DNA from: Clostridiales bacterium
Lineage (GTDB): Bacteria; Bacillota; Clostridia; Clostridiales; Oxobacteraceae
Direction: 5' to 3'
DNA: 55,003 bases
Assembly (NCBI GenBank): GCA_030016385.1
Contig: JASEJN010000017.1
Coordinates: forward strand, 1-55,003
Shown here in pieces: positions 30,517 through 38,221 of the stretch. How positions within the stretch are numbered: position 1 is the stretch's first letter; every line of letters begins with the position of its first letter. The translations under genes and the position numbers were made by a program. Under the pieces are notes generated by a model. That model saw only the letters and a program-made list of their open reading frames with translations, did no database searches and was not told where the DNA came from.

Positions 30517-31677
30517 TTAGTGTGTGCCTGTAACATCTAATGTTCTATTTGCACTGGTCTTTTTGACAAATGTGGACGTTTTTATTCTTTCCTGAAGTTT
30601 TTCATAGAACAAATCTTCATCCACAGGTATATCGACCCACTTGTCCGTCCATGCCGAGAGGTGCATTGCGTTTGAAATCTGAAGGCCGTTTATGCCTTCG
30701 ATTCCAGGGGCAATTAATTTTGTGCCATGGAGTATTGCATTTGTCCAGTTCTTCAATATTCCAACATGCTGTTCGCCAGTACCGTTCACTGGTATTTCGC
30801 ACTTCCAGCACTCGGGTTCTCCAAATCCACCTGTGTATTGTCTGTTGAATTGTCTTTCAGGAGTACGCAGACGCCAGAATGTCAACTTTCCATCCTCGAT
30901 TACGACTTTGCCTCTGTCTGCAGATACTTCAAGACGGTTTGAACCGGGGCAATCTCCGGTACTTGTAACGAATATGCCTGTCGCTCCGTTTTCATATTCG
31001 ACATATGCTGTTACATCGTCTTCAACTTCTATGTCATGGTACTTGCCAAATGACATGAATGCACGCACTCTTTTGGGCATTCCGCATGTCCATTGCCATA
31101 AATCCAGTTGATGCGGATCCTGGTTCAATAATACTCCTCCGCCTTCGCCTGCCCATGTTGCACGCCATCCGCCCGAGTTGTAATAGCTTTGCGGACGATA
31201 CCATGAAGTTATTATCCAGTTTGTCCTTTTTATTTCGCCAAGTTCTCCAGATCTCACAAGGTCGCGTAATTTTTGATAAAGCGGATTCGTCCTCTGGTTG
31301 TACATTATTCCGAATACCCTATCGCTTTTTAAAGATGCCTCATTCATTTCCCTTACCTGTTTTGTATAAACTCCTGCAGGTTTTTCAGTGAGCACATGAA
31401 GACCATGCGCAAATCCCTTTATGGCAAGGGGGGGATGAAAATAATGAGGTACCGCGATAATTACGGCATCGATAACTTTAGCATCAAAAAGTGCATCTGC
31501 ATTATCAAATAATTTAACTTTATCACCCAGGGTTTCCTTGGCCCATTTTAATCTTTCAGGGTTTATATCGCATACAGCGGTAAGCACTGCATTGGGCACC
31601 TTACCCTGTATCAGATTTTTTGCGTGGCTGCTTCCCATATTTCCAATGCCTATTATACCAATTTTAACTTTGTCCAT
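30517..31677 (-). CDS. Gfo/Idh/MocA family oxidoreductase
   Basis: 386 residues: N-terminal Rossmann fold with GIGNMGSSHAKNL (about 10-22), NAD(P)-binding CDINPERL, the catalytic EKPAG lysine (about 95), and the C-terminal beta-sheet domain with NQDPHQLDLWQW, where the His/Asp help bind the sugar hydroxyls. The family oxidises or reduces sugars and inositols at a hydroxyl carbon. The gene starts 15 bases after the upstream isomerase, in one operon. The exact sugar cannot be read from sequence; inositol or a 3-keto-sugar route are possible. Confidence 0.88.
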   Translation of the reverse strand: MDKVKIGIIGIGNMGSSHAKNLIQGKVPNAVLTAVCDINPERLKWAKETLGDKVKLFDNADALFDAKVIDAVIIAVPHYFHPPLAIKGFAHGLHVLTEKPAGVYTKQVREMNEASLKSDRVFGIMYNQRTNPLYQKLRDLVRSGELGEIKRTNWIITSWYRPQSYYNSGGWRATWAGEGGGVLLNQDPHQLDLWQWTCGMPKRVRAFMSFGKYHDIEVEDDVTAYVEYENGATGIFVTSTGDCPGSNRLEVSADRGKVVIEDGKLTFWRLRTPERQFNRQYTGGFGEPECWKCEIPVNGTGEQHVGILKNWTNAILHGTKLIAPGIEGINGLQISNAMHLSAWTDKWVDIPVDEDLFYEKLQERIKTSTFVKKTSANRTLDVTGTH

Positions 31678-31692
31678 CTTCTAAAACCTCCC

Positions 31693-32565
31693 TTATTCAA
31701 ATTCAGCAGGCTGCTCTATTTCTTTTAAAATTTTTAACAGAGCGCTTAAGGCGATACTGAACATTTTCGCCCCATCACCCGATGTATCATCTATTTTTGC
31801 ATCATGCTCCAGGGCTGAAAAACCTTTAAATGATGCAAGGTGCGGCTCTATCGTCAAGAAGCCCTCATAACCTGTATCCTTAAGCTTCTTTAGGATTTGT
31901 TTTACATTTCCGTCGCCATATCCCGACGGTACAACGCCGTGGTTACTGTATAATGCATCCTTTATATGCATATGCACGATATAATCTTTCAAAAGATCAT
32001 ATGCGTCAGGATATGTTTTAACATCACATTGTATAAAATTAGCCGGGTCGAATGCAGCCTTTACGATGCCGGAGTCGATGGATTTTAGAATATCAAGGCA
32101 TCTTTCGGCCGTATCTCCGTATATTTCCTTTTCATTTTCATGGAGAAGTATAACTCCCTCTCCCTCAGCCGCTTTTACGAATTCCCCCCATCTTCTTAAA
32201 ACTTCATCCCTGTACTTCTCGGGAGGTTCGCCTTTTGGCATAAAGAAGCTAAACATCCTTATATATTTTGTGCCAAGGATCTTTGCAATTTGAACCGTAT
32301 GTTTGAAAAGCTTAAGATGCGGTTCAAATTCATCCTTTATACCTATTTTCCCTATAGGGGAACCTACCGCTGAGATGCCGAATCCCCTTTTATCCAATTG
32401 CTTTTTTATATCGTTTACTTCATCGAGCGAATAATCAACTATGCATTTTCCGTTTACTCCGCGCATCTCTATATATTTGATGCCATATTTATCAAGCACA
32501 TCCATCTGAGCTTGCAAATCCGGAGCAATCTCGTCCGCAAATACGCTTAAGACAAATTTTGCCAT
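31693..32565 (-). CDS. Sugar phosphate isomerase/epimerase (AP-endonuclease-2 fold), first copy
   Basis: 290-residue TIM barrel of the xylose-isomerase-like superfamily. Metal ligand candidates are Glu in LLHENEKE, Asp in AAFDPANF, His in HMHIKD and Glu in TIEPHLA, matching IolE/IolI-type enzymes. Second gene of the minus-strand operon, 19 bases after the next isomerase and 15 bases before the oxidoreductase. An isomerase or dehydratase on a keto-sugar or inosose is likely; the substrate is unknown. Confidence 0.85.
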   Translation of the reverse strand: MAKFVLSVFADEIAPDLQAQMDVLDKYGIKYIEMRGVNGKCIVDYSLDEVNDIKKQLDKRGFGISAVGSPIGKIGIKDEFEPHLKLFKHTVQIAKILGTKYIRMFSFFMPKGEPPEKYRDEVLRRWGEFVKAAEGEGVILLHENEKEIYGDTAERCLDILKSIDSGIVKAAFDPANFIQCDVKTYPDAYDLLKDYIVHMHIKDALYSNHGVVPSGYGDGNVKQILKKLKDTGYEGFLTIEPHLASFKGFSALEHDAKIDDTSGDGAKMFSIALSALLKILKEIEQPAEFE

Positions 32566-32584
32566 GAACTGTACCTCCCGGATG

Positions 32585-33346
32585 TTATACTAATTTCTCC
32601 AAATATTTAAAGCTCATATCTAAGCTGTCAAATGGGTTTCTAAAGCTTGTATCCTGTTCAACTGCATACCATTTTACGCCGGTTTCCCTGCAGGCTTTTA
32701 AAATCTCGGGCCAATTGAGGTTACCCTGGCCTATTTCGGCAAAAACCTGTTTATCGTCTACAATTGCAAAATCCTTAAGATGTACGACTTTCATGCGTCC
32801 CTTTACCTTATGAATCCAGTCAACTGGATTTGCGCCTCCAGCCTGGACCCAATATGTATCTATTTCAAAACCAAACGCATCCGGGTCCGATTCGTTTAAT
32901 AATATCTCAAGTCCTATTGTACCGTCGAATTTTTCAAACTCAAATTTATGATCGTGATAAATGAAGTGAAGTCCATTATCAGCTAATCGCCTTCCAATTT
33001 CCGAAAATTCCTTGGCGAATTTTGTGAATCCTGCCGCATTTCTTTCATATTCACGGGGCATAGATCCAATCCCTACGTATTCGCATCCCCATAATTTGTG
33101 TTCCTTGATAACGGCGCTGAGGTCGTTTTTAAAACGTTCAAAAGGCGTATGGGTTGCACAAATCTTTAAACCTAATTCATCCGTAATGTCCTTTAATCTT
33201 TCAGGTTCGATTGGGCCGATTCCTGAAACCTGCACGGCATTATAGCCTATTTTTTTTACCCTTTCCAAGCTCTTTTTAATATCCTCAGGAGTTTTCATGT
33301 AATTTCTCAGTGTATAAAGCTGAGCTGCGATAGAATCTTTGTTCAT
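32585..33346 (-). CDS. Sugar phosphate isomerase/epimerase, second type
   Basis: 253 residues, same superfamily as its neighbour but clearly divergent. Visible are YHDHKFEFEKF, EIDTYWVQAGG, VVHLKDF, GQGNLNWPEIL and AVEQD; the YTLR start and the VHLKD..GEG(N) region resemble 3-keto-disaccharide and hydroxypyruvate-isomerase-like enzymes. It is the first gene of the operon, behind promoter 33418-33446 and ribosome site TAGGAGGAAT. Confidence 0.87.
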   Translation of the reverse strand: MNKDSIAAQLYTLRNYMKTPEDIKKSLERVKKIGYNAVQVSGIGPIEPERLKDITDELGLKICATHTPFERFKNDLSAVIKEHKLWGCEYVGIGSMPREYERNAAGFTKFAKEFSEIGRRLADNGLHFIYHDHKFEFEKFDGTIGLEILLNESDPDAFGFEIDTYWVQAGGANPVDWIHKVKGRMKVVHLKDFAIVDDKQVFAEIGQGNLNWPEILKACRETGVKWYAVEQDTSFRNPFDSLDMSFKYLEKLV

Positions 33347-33388
33347 ACTTATTCCTCCTAAAAATTATATTATTTATGGAATGATTTT

Positions 33389-33405
33389 GGATTAATAAAT
33401 AATCC
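33389..33405 (-). promoter_or_regulatory. Candidate operator of the sugar operon
   Basis: GGATTA-ATAAA-TAATCC is a perfect 6-bp inverted repeat with a 5-base centre, 13-29 bases downstream of the -10 on the minus strand, the usual place for a repressor site. Confidence 0.45.
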
Positions 33406-33417
33406 TCTTCCTTCATT

Positions 33418-33446
33418 ATTATATTGCTTTTTGTGGTATTTTGAAA
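33418..33446 (-). promoter_or_regulatory. Promoter of the isomerase-oxidoreductase operon
   Basis: On the minus strand: TTTCAA, 17-base spacer, TATAAT, about 72 bases before the first ATG. Confidence 0.55.
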
Positions 33447-33473
33447 GAAAAAGTTTATATAGTACTTCGATTT

Positions 33474-33564
33474 GTAATATGAACTTATGTTATTTTGAGC
33501 ACTCATTCGTCGCTCAAAATAACATAATCCTATTTATGCCTGATTTCAGATTGCGAATTGAAGT
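33474..33564. repeat. Dispersed repeat, complete nested-palindrome copy
   Basis: The centre is a perfect 16-bp stem, TTATGTTATTTTGAGC (33485-33500) and its complement (33512-33527), with an 11-base loop ACTCATTCGTC. Outside it, ACTTCGATTTGTAATATGAA and TTCAGATTGCGAATTGAAGT are a second, imperfect inverted pair. This is the clearest whole unit of the family. Confidence 0.8.
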
Positions 33565-33625
33565 TATATAGTATCTAAAATTTGTGATTCGCCAAACTTT
33601 CGGCCCCAATTTGCACTTGTGATGG

Positions 33626-33656
33626 GGATGCATTTTTTATATTTGAAGAATATGTA
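33626..33656 (+). repeat. Dispersed repeat module
   Basis: GGATGCATTTTTTATATTTG followed by AAGAATATG matches 30362-30390, and the inverse at 37169-37195. Confidence 0.55.
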
Positions 33657-33756
33657 TATTTATATTGAAAAATACTGGATATTTGTATAATATAAAAATG
33701 AAATTGTTTCTGAATGGAATATTAAAAATTTATGTTATCATGTGAGGAGGTAAACT

Positions 33757-34281
33757 ATGGAAAGAGTTAATATTTCTTTTAAGGAGTTCAATGTAAATGT
33801 TTTTGATTTAATAAACAGCGGACTTTTGCTTACAGCCGGCGATTTCAAATCAGATTCGTACAACACAATGACAATAGGCTGGGGCAGTCTGGGAATAATG
33901 TGGGGAAAACCTTTTATACAGGTAGTTGTGCGTCCCACTCGCTATACCTACGGATTTATGGAAAAGTACGGCTCGTTTACAGTCTGCGCGCTGCCTCTTG
34001 AAAAATACAGGAAGGGACTTAACTTCATGGGCTCAAGGTCCGGACGTGATATCGATAAAATAAAGGAAACAGGGCTGACCGTAATCCCATCGCATGTAAT
34101 CGACGCCCCTGCATTTGATGAATCCGAGCTTGTAATAGAGTGCAAAAAGATATACAGCGATGATTTTAAACCGGAGAAGTTCATGGCAGATTATATTGCC
34201 AAGTGCTATAACAATGACTACCACAGATCATATTTTGGAGAGATTGTTTCCATAGAAGGGATTAAAAAATACTGCAAATAA
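33757..34281 (+). CDS. Flavin reductase-like FMN-binding protein
   Basis: 174-residue split-barrel flavoprotein of the flavin reductase/YwrF type. Conserved are the N-terminal LLTAGDFKSDSYNTMTIGWGS and MWGKPFIQVVVRPTRYTY segments that bind FMN, and FTVCALP. It lies 29 bases before the alpha-galactosidase on the same strand. A TTGAAA-N15-TATAAT promoter candidate is at 33665-33691. Its redox partner is unknown. Confidence 0.82.
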   Translation: MERVNISFKEFNVNVFDLINSGLLLTAGDFKSDSYNTMTIGWGSLGIMWGKPFIQVVVRPTRYTYGFMEKYGSFTVCALPLEKYRKGLNFMGSRSGRDIDKIKETGLTVIPSHVIDAPAFDESELVIECKKIYSDDFKPEKFMADYIAKCYNNDYHRSYFGEIVSIEGIKKYCK

Positions 34282-34310
34282 TAAAACATTTTTGAAAGGG
34301 TGATATATTT

Positions 34311-35795
34311 ATGGTACCGGTTAATAATAACTGCGAGACGAAGTTGGCTAAGATCAGACCATGGGATGAAGGAACTCCCAGAATAACATGTCCTCATATA
34401 TTCGGCACAAAAGCTGGAGCTTCTACGGTTTTCCCGATAACTGCCTTGGGAGAAAGGCCCCTTAAATTTACAGCCGAGGGATTGCCGGAGGGATTGACTT
34501 TAAATGAAAATACAGGAGTAATTAGCGGCAAGACTAAAAAAGAAGCTGATGGTATCGTAAAGATAACCGTCCAAAATGGCATAGGTGCCGACAGCATAAA
34601 GCTTAGGATAATCGCAGGTGATAATATTGCTCTGACACCGCCCCTGGGATGGAACAGCTGGAATTGCTTCGCCCTGAAGGTAAGCGATGATAAGGTAAGA
34701 AAAGCAGCCGATGCGATGGTTTCATCAGGACTTGCGGCCCACGGCTTTACATATATCAACATAGATGACGGATGGCAGGGAGAAAGAGGAGGAGAGTTCA
34801 ACGCCATACAGGCCAACAAGAAGTTTCCTGATATGGAAAGGTTATGCGACTATGTACATTCTCTAGGCTTAAGGATCGGGATTTATTCGACGCCATGGGT
34901 TAAATCTTATGGAAATGGCAATGGTTGTTCGGATGGAGAGTGTGAACGTTATTTTGACAAGAGAAATCTGGATAGAGGATGGTACTTTGGAAAAAATAAA
35001 TATATGAAAGGTGAAGCTCTGCAATGGGCTAAATGGGGGTTCGATTATTTGAAATATGACTGGCATCCATGGGAAGTCAGGGATGTCAAAGAGATGCATG
35101 ATGCCCTGAAAGAATCCGGCCGCGATATCGCATACAGCCTTTCAAATAGTGCTCCATTTCAGGATGCAGTGCAATGGGCCGGCCTTGCAAATTGTTGGAG
35201 AACAACCGGTGACATAACGGATACGTGGGAGAGCATGAGCCGCATAGGCTTTTCCCAAGACAGATGGACGCCTTATAGCATGCCGGGTCACTGGAATGAT
35301 CCTGATATGCTGGTAGTAGGAAAACTGGGTTGGGGCGATGTAAGGGAAAACAGGCTCACTCATGATGAGCAGGTTACCCATATTACATTGTGGGCGCTGC
35401 TTGCAGCTCCGCTTCTTATAGGATGCGATCTTACCCAGTTAGATGATTTCACTTTGAGGCTTTTGTGCAATGATGAAGTGCTCTCGATAAGCCAGGATAT
35501 GCTGGGAAGACAGGCTCACTGTCTAAGAGAGATAAGAGAGACCGACGATGATGGAAATGTTGTTCATCACAGTTCTGTGTATGTTAGGAAGCTTTATAGC
35601 GGTAATATTGCCGTAGGACTTTTTAACCGTTCGGAAAAATCCGATACAGTTTCTTTTACATGGAAGGATCTTAAAATAAACGGCCGAAAGAGGTTGAGAA
35701 ATGTCTGGGCAAATGAGGATATCGGCAATTTTGACAAAGAGTTTGCGATTGGCGTACCGGCGCATGGTGCACAGTTTATTCTGATAAATATGTAG
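34311..35795 (+). CDS. Alpha-galactosidase, GH27, with N-terminal Ig-like domain
   Basis: 494 residues. Residues about 20-100 form a putative-Ig (He_PIG) domain (GLPEGLTLNENTGVISGKT). Residues about 105-400 are a GH27 barrel beginning LTPPLGWNSWNCF. The nucleophile is the Asp in FDYLKYDWHPW and the acid/base the Asp in WRTTGDITDTW. A beta-sandwich C-domain follows. It should cleave terminal alpha-galactose (or alpha-GalNAc). No signal peptide is present, so the substrate must be imported, yet no transporter gene is nearby. Confidence 0.92.
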   Translation: MVPVNNNCETKLAKIRPWDEGTPRITCPHIFGTKAGASTVFPITALGERPLKFTAEGLPEGLTLNENTGVISGKTKKEADGIVKITVQNGIGADSIKLRIIAGDNIALTPPLGWNSWNCFALKVSDDKVRKAADAMVSSGLAAHGFTYINIDDGWQGERGGEFNAIQANKKFPDMERLCDYVHSLGLRIGIYSTPWVKSYGNGNGCSDGECERYFDKRNLDRGWYFGKNKYMKGEALQWAKWGFDYLKYDWHPWEVRDVKEMHDALKESGRDIAYSLSNSAPFQDAVQWAGLANCWRTTGDITDTWESMSRIGFSQDRWTPYSMPGHWNDPDMLVVGKLGWGDVRENRLTHDEQVTHITLWALLAAPLLIGCDLTQLDDFTLRLLCNDEVLSISQDMLGRQAHCLREIRETDDDGNVVHHSSVYVRKLYSGNIAVGLFNRSEKSDTVSFTWKDLKINGRKRLRNVWANEDIGNFDKEFAIGVPAHGAQFILINM

Positions 35796-35841
35796 GGATG
35801 ATTATTTCAGGTCTTATTTATGCTAAGGAGAAATCTACATT

Positions 35842-36357
35842 ATGGGACTTTTGGGCGGCTATTTTAAAATAATGCTTAGTTCATCGGTTATTTACTTATT
35901 TATAATTATTGCGATACGACTTTTCGGGAAAAAGGAACTGGCCCAGCTCAGCGTAATTGACCTTGTATTTATATTGCTTATAAGCAATGCTGTACAAAAT
36001 GCGATGGTTGGCAGCGATTCCACGGTAGGAGGAGGAATCGTCGCCGCCGCTTCGCTTTTTGCGATGAATTATGTATTAAAGCAGATACTTTATAAGTTTC
36101 CATGGTTTAGCAAAGTCATACAGGGTGAACCTATCATGCTTATATACAATGGAAAGCTCAGCACAAAAAATATGGAGAGAGCAAAGGTAACAAGAAGCGA
36201 ACTTATGGAAGCGATAAGGGAGCATGGCGTATCGACCATAGAGGAAGTCGACCTTGCCATATTCGAAGTTGACGGAAATATAAGCATACTTTCTAATGAA
36301 TTTAAAAACAGAACTGTAAAAAAGCGGCGGCTTAGAAAACAGGAGACAAAGGAATAA
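35842..36357 (+). CDS. YetF/DUF421 family membrane protein
   Basis: 171 residues: an N-terminal membrane part with three helices (about 10-30, 38-55, 60-80) and the family motif RLFGKKELAQLSVIDLVF(I), then a cytoplasmic domain with VIQGEPIMLIYNGKL and the RSELMEAIREHGV segment. Members occur widely in spore formers; the molecular function is unknown. Placed 46 bases after the GH27 gene, convergent with the PssA-like gene. Confidence 0.85.
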   Translation: MGLLGGYFKIMLSSSVIYLFIIIAIRLFGKKELAQLSVIDLVFILLISNAVQNAMVGSDSTVGGGIVAAASLFAMNYVLKQILYKFPWFSKVIQGEPIMLIYNGKLSTKNMERAKVTRSELMEAIREHGVSTIEEVDLAIFEVDGNISILSNEFKNRTVKKRRLRKQETKE

Positions 36358-36388
36358 AAATGTTGTATTTCGCCTGTTCTACCTTGCA

Positions 36389-36898
36389 TTAAATTTTTTT
36401 AAATTTTATAGTGCTTACCATAAGATATGAAAAGAGGAGCATAAGTATCGCCGTAAGCCCTGTATGAATGCCTATTTTTTTTGTGGCTATGCCGTCCAAG
36501 GCCAATGCTGCGCCTGCAATTGTAATAGGGATCCCCGTATAAACATTGTCAACCTGTGTAATATTAAATCTTGCCAGCTTGTATGCCCCGCATATGGGGA
36601 AAATAAGCAAAATCAGATAGCCTATTATTCCAAGCCCCGACAGGGATAATTTCCATAATAATATGGCCGGCGCCGTACCAAGGGATATAATGTCTGATAG
36701 TGAATGGAGTTCCCTCCCGAGGCTACTTGCAGGACAGAATTTTCTTGAGAGCCTGCCATTATATCCGTCCAATAACGAGGCAAGCAGTATGAAAAAACAT
36801 GAAAGCATAATTTTGCCGTTAATGCAAAATATAATCGAAATTATCCCAAGACTTAAATTTATATAAGCAAATATATTCCAAATAGAAAATTTATTCAT
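36389..36898 (-). CDS. PssA-like CDP-alcohol phosphatidyltransferase with altered active site
   Basis: 169 residues with about five to six membrane helices, close in layout to Bacillus PssA (shared GRELxSLSD, GIPIT and SYLMVSTIKF segments). The CDP-alcohol motif should be D-x2-D-G-x2-A-R-x8-G-x3-D-x3-D. Here it reads D44, N47-G48, S51-R52, G61, H65, D69, so two of the four metal-binding aspartates are replaced by Asn and His. Activity is therefore uncertain; it may be a divergent or inactive paralogue. No psd gene is adjacent. ATG 36898 follows GGGAGG. Confidence 0.78.
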   Translation of the reverse strand: MNKFSIWNIFAYINLSLGIISIIFCINGKIMLSCFFILLASLLDGYNGRLSRKFCPASSLGRELHSLSDIISLGTAPAILLWKLSLSGLGIIGYLILLIFPICGAYKLARFNITQVDNVYTGIPITIAGAALALDGIATKKIGIHTGLTAILMLLFSYLMVSTIKFKKI

Positions 36899-36932
36899 CA
36901 GAAACCTCCCAACACATGTCGTGTTCTTTTTA

Positions 36933-36955
36933 TTACCGTCGGCGGGAGACGGTAA
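36933..36955 (-). promoter_or_regulatory. Leader hairpin upstream of the PssA-like gene
   Basis: TTACCGTC (36933-36940) and GACGGTAA (36948-36955) form an 8-bp stem. On the transcript the loop contains CUCCC, complementary to the GGGAGG ribosome site 36905-36910, so a loop-to-SD contact that hides the site is possible. Confidence 0.4.
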
Positions 36956-37024
36956 CAATTCTTAAGCCATATTATAAAATAAAGTTGTCATATTTACAAG
37001 TTTGGCTCTTGAGATTGTGGTATA

Positions 37025-37200
37025 AAGATCATTTGAAGAATATGCACCTTCTTTTGGCTGCAGGCCTTAGAACTTACAAAACTTGAATCTGGCGAATGAG
37101 TGTTCAAAATAACATAAGTTTAAATTACGAATTGAAAATTTTTAAGGTCGTGAGCTTAAAGACCGGGAAATATCCTTCAAATATAAAAAATGCACCCGTA
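37025..37200 (+). repeat. Dispersed repeat, long composite copy B
   Basis: Bases 37058-37115 equal the copy at 11-68 with one change. They are preceded by ATTTGAAGAATATGCACC and followed by TTTAAATTACGAATTGAA and by an inverted ATTTGAAG/ATGCA module at 37169-37195. No gene is present in the 389-base gap. Confidence 0.8.
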
Positions 37201-37287
37201 TGCGATTGATTTTTAGTATAAAAATGCCGCTATGATAAAAAATATAAGATGTAACAAATAATAATACAGAAGAGAGGAAGTATTTTT

Positions 37288-37716
37288 ATGGAACTTAGGG
37301 ATATAATGACAAAAGATGTTCAAAAGGTTGACAGGAATACGCCTGTCTCGCAGGTCGCCCAAATGATGAAGCAATATAATGTCGGATCTTTGCCTGTTTG
37401 CGATAATGATAAAGTCATAGGAATCGTAACAGACAGGGATATAGTGCTCAGGGGGATTGCGCCGGACGGAAATGCGTCAAATGTAACATGCGGCCAGCTT
37501 ATGACAGAAAACCCGGTATTCGGCAGCCCGGATATGGACGTGAACGTCGCGGCAAAAATAATGGCGGAAAACCAGATAAGACGCCTGCCGGTTGTGGATA
37601 ATGGTAAACTTGCAGGTATGGTTGCACTCGGAGATATAGCTTCAAAATCAAATCTTGTCGATGAAGCCGGGGATGCATTAAACGATATTTCAAAGCCCAG
37701 CAGGCCGGAGCTATAG
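37288..37716 (+). CDS. Tandem CBS domain protein
   Basis: 142-residue stand-alone Bateman module: CBS1 (about 1-60, MELRDIMTKDVQKVD ... VIGIVTDRDIVLRG) and CBS2 (about 70-128, LMTENPVFGSPD ... LAGMVALGDIA). Close to the Bacillus YhcV/YlbB-like stress CBS proteins that bind adenosine nucleotides. A monocistronic unit ending in a strong terminator. Function beyond ligand sensing is unknown. Confidence 0.88.
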   Translation: MELRDIMTKDVQKVDRNTPVSQVAQMMKQYNVGSLPVCDNDKVIGIVTDRDIVLRGIAPDGNASNVTCGQLMTENPVFGSPDMDVNVAAKIMAENQIRRLPVVDNGKLAGMVALGDIASKSNLVDEAGDALNDISKPSRPEL

Positions 37717-37797
37717 TTTATTTCAGTGAGAATACTAAATTAGTTTATATTTATAACGGGTGCTCCAGATTATTTGAATAAAATAAACACCTGTATT

Positions 37798-37833
37798 AAA
37801 CCGGGTTTTATACAGCCTGGTTTTTTATTTTTT
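37798..37833 (+). terminator. Intrinsic terminator after the CBS gene
   Basis: AAACCGGG pairs with CCTGGTTT (one G-U) around a ten-base loop and is followed by a long T-run. A competing CTGTAT/ATACAG stem (37791-37814) overlaps it. Confidence 0.85.
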
Positions 37834-37880
37834 AATTGGGTTTTGACTCTGCCCTGAACAGGTTTACATACCCTTAAGAC

Positions 37881-38022
37881 TAGCTTAACGATTGGAATAA
37901 TATTCTTCGAATAAAATATGCTCATATTAATAAGCTCAAGTTTTGCAACTGAAATTAAATTTTTACTTCGATTCGCAATATGAAATCGAAATAAATGACA
38001 TAATCCAAATTACGAATTGAAG
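37881..38022 (+). repeat. Dispersed repeat modules in the 505-base gap before the lipid kinase
   Basis: 37881-37912 has AGCTTAACGATTGGAATAAT plus ATTCTTCGAATA. 37975-38022 has ACTTCGATTCGCAATATGAA ... ATTACGAATTGAAG, a short nested palindrome like 10399-10456. No gene is visible in the gap. Confidence 0.65.
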
Positions 38023-38221
38023 AAATTTTTACTATTTGCTTGTATGAATGTTAACTAACTAGTATTATATTGTTATGAATAAGCAATGGCTATGTCCACC
38101 ATAATAATTGATAACAGATTGGTTATAAAATTAACTGCTGTAAAATGGGTGTACAAATGGTCTGGATGCATCCGCACTGATCTAAAGAAATATTACATGA
38201 AAGATATTGCGGGGTGTTAGT

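Noticed and set aside
33665..33691. Promoter TTGAAA-N15-TATAAT for the flavin reductase gene
   Set aside because: The spacer is short and the region is very AT-rich; noted in the gene entry but not listed as a feature.
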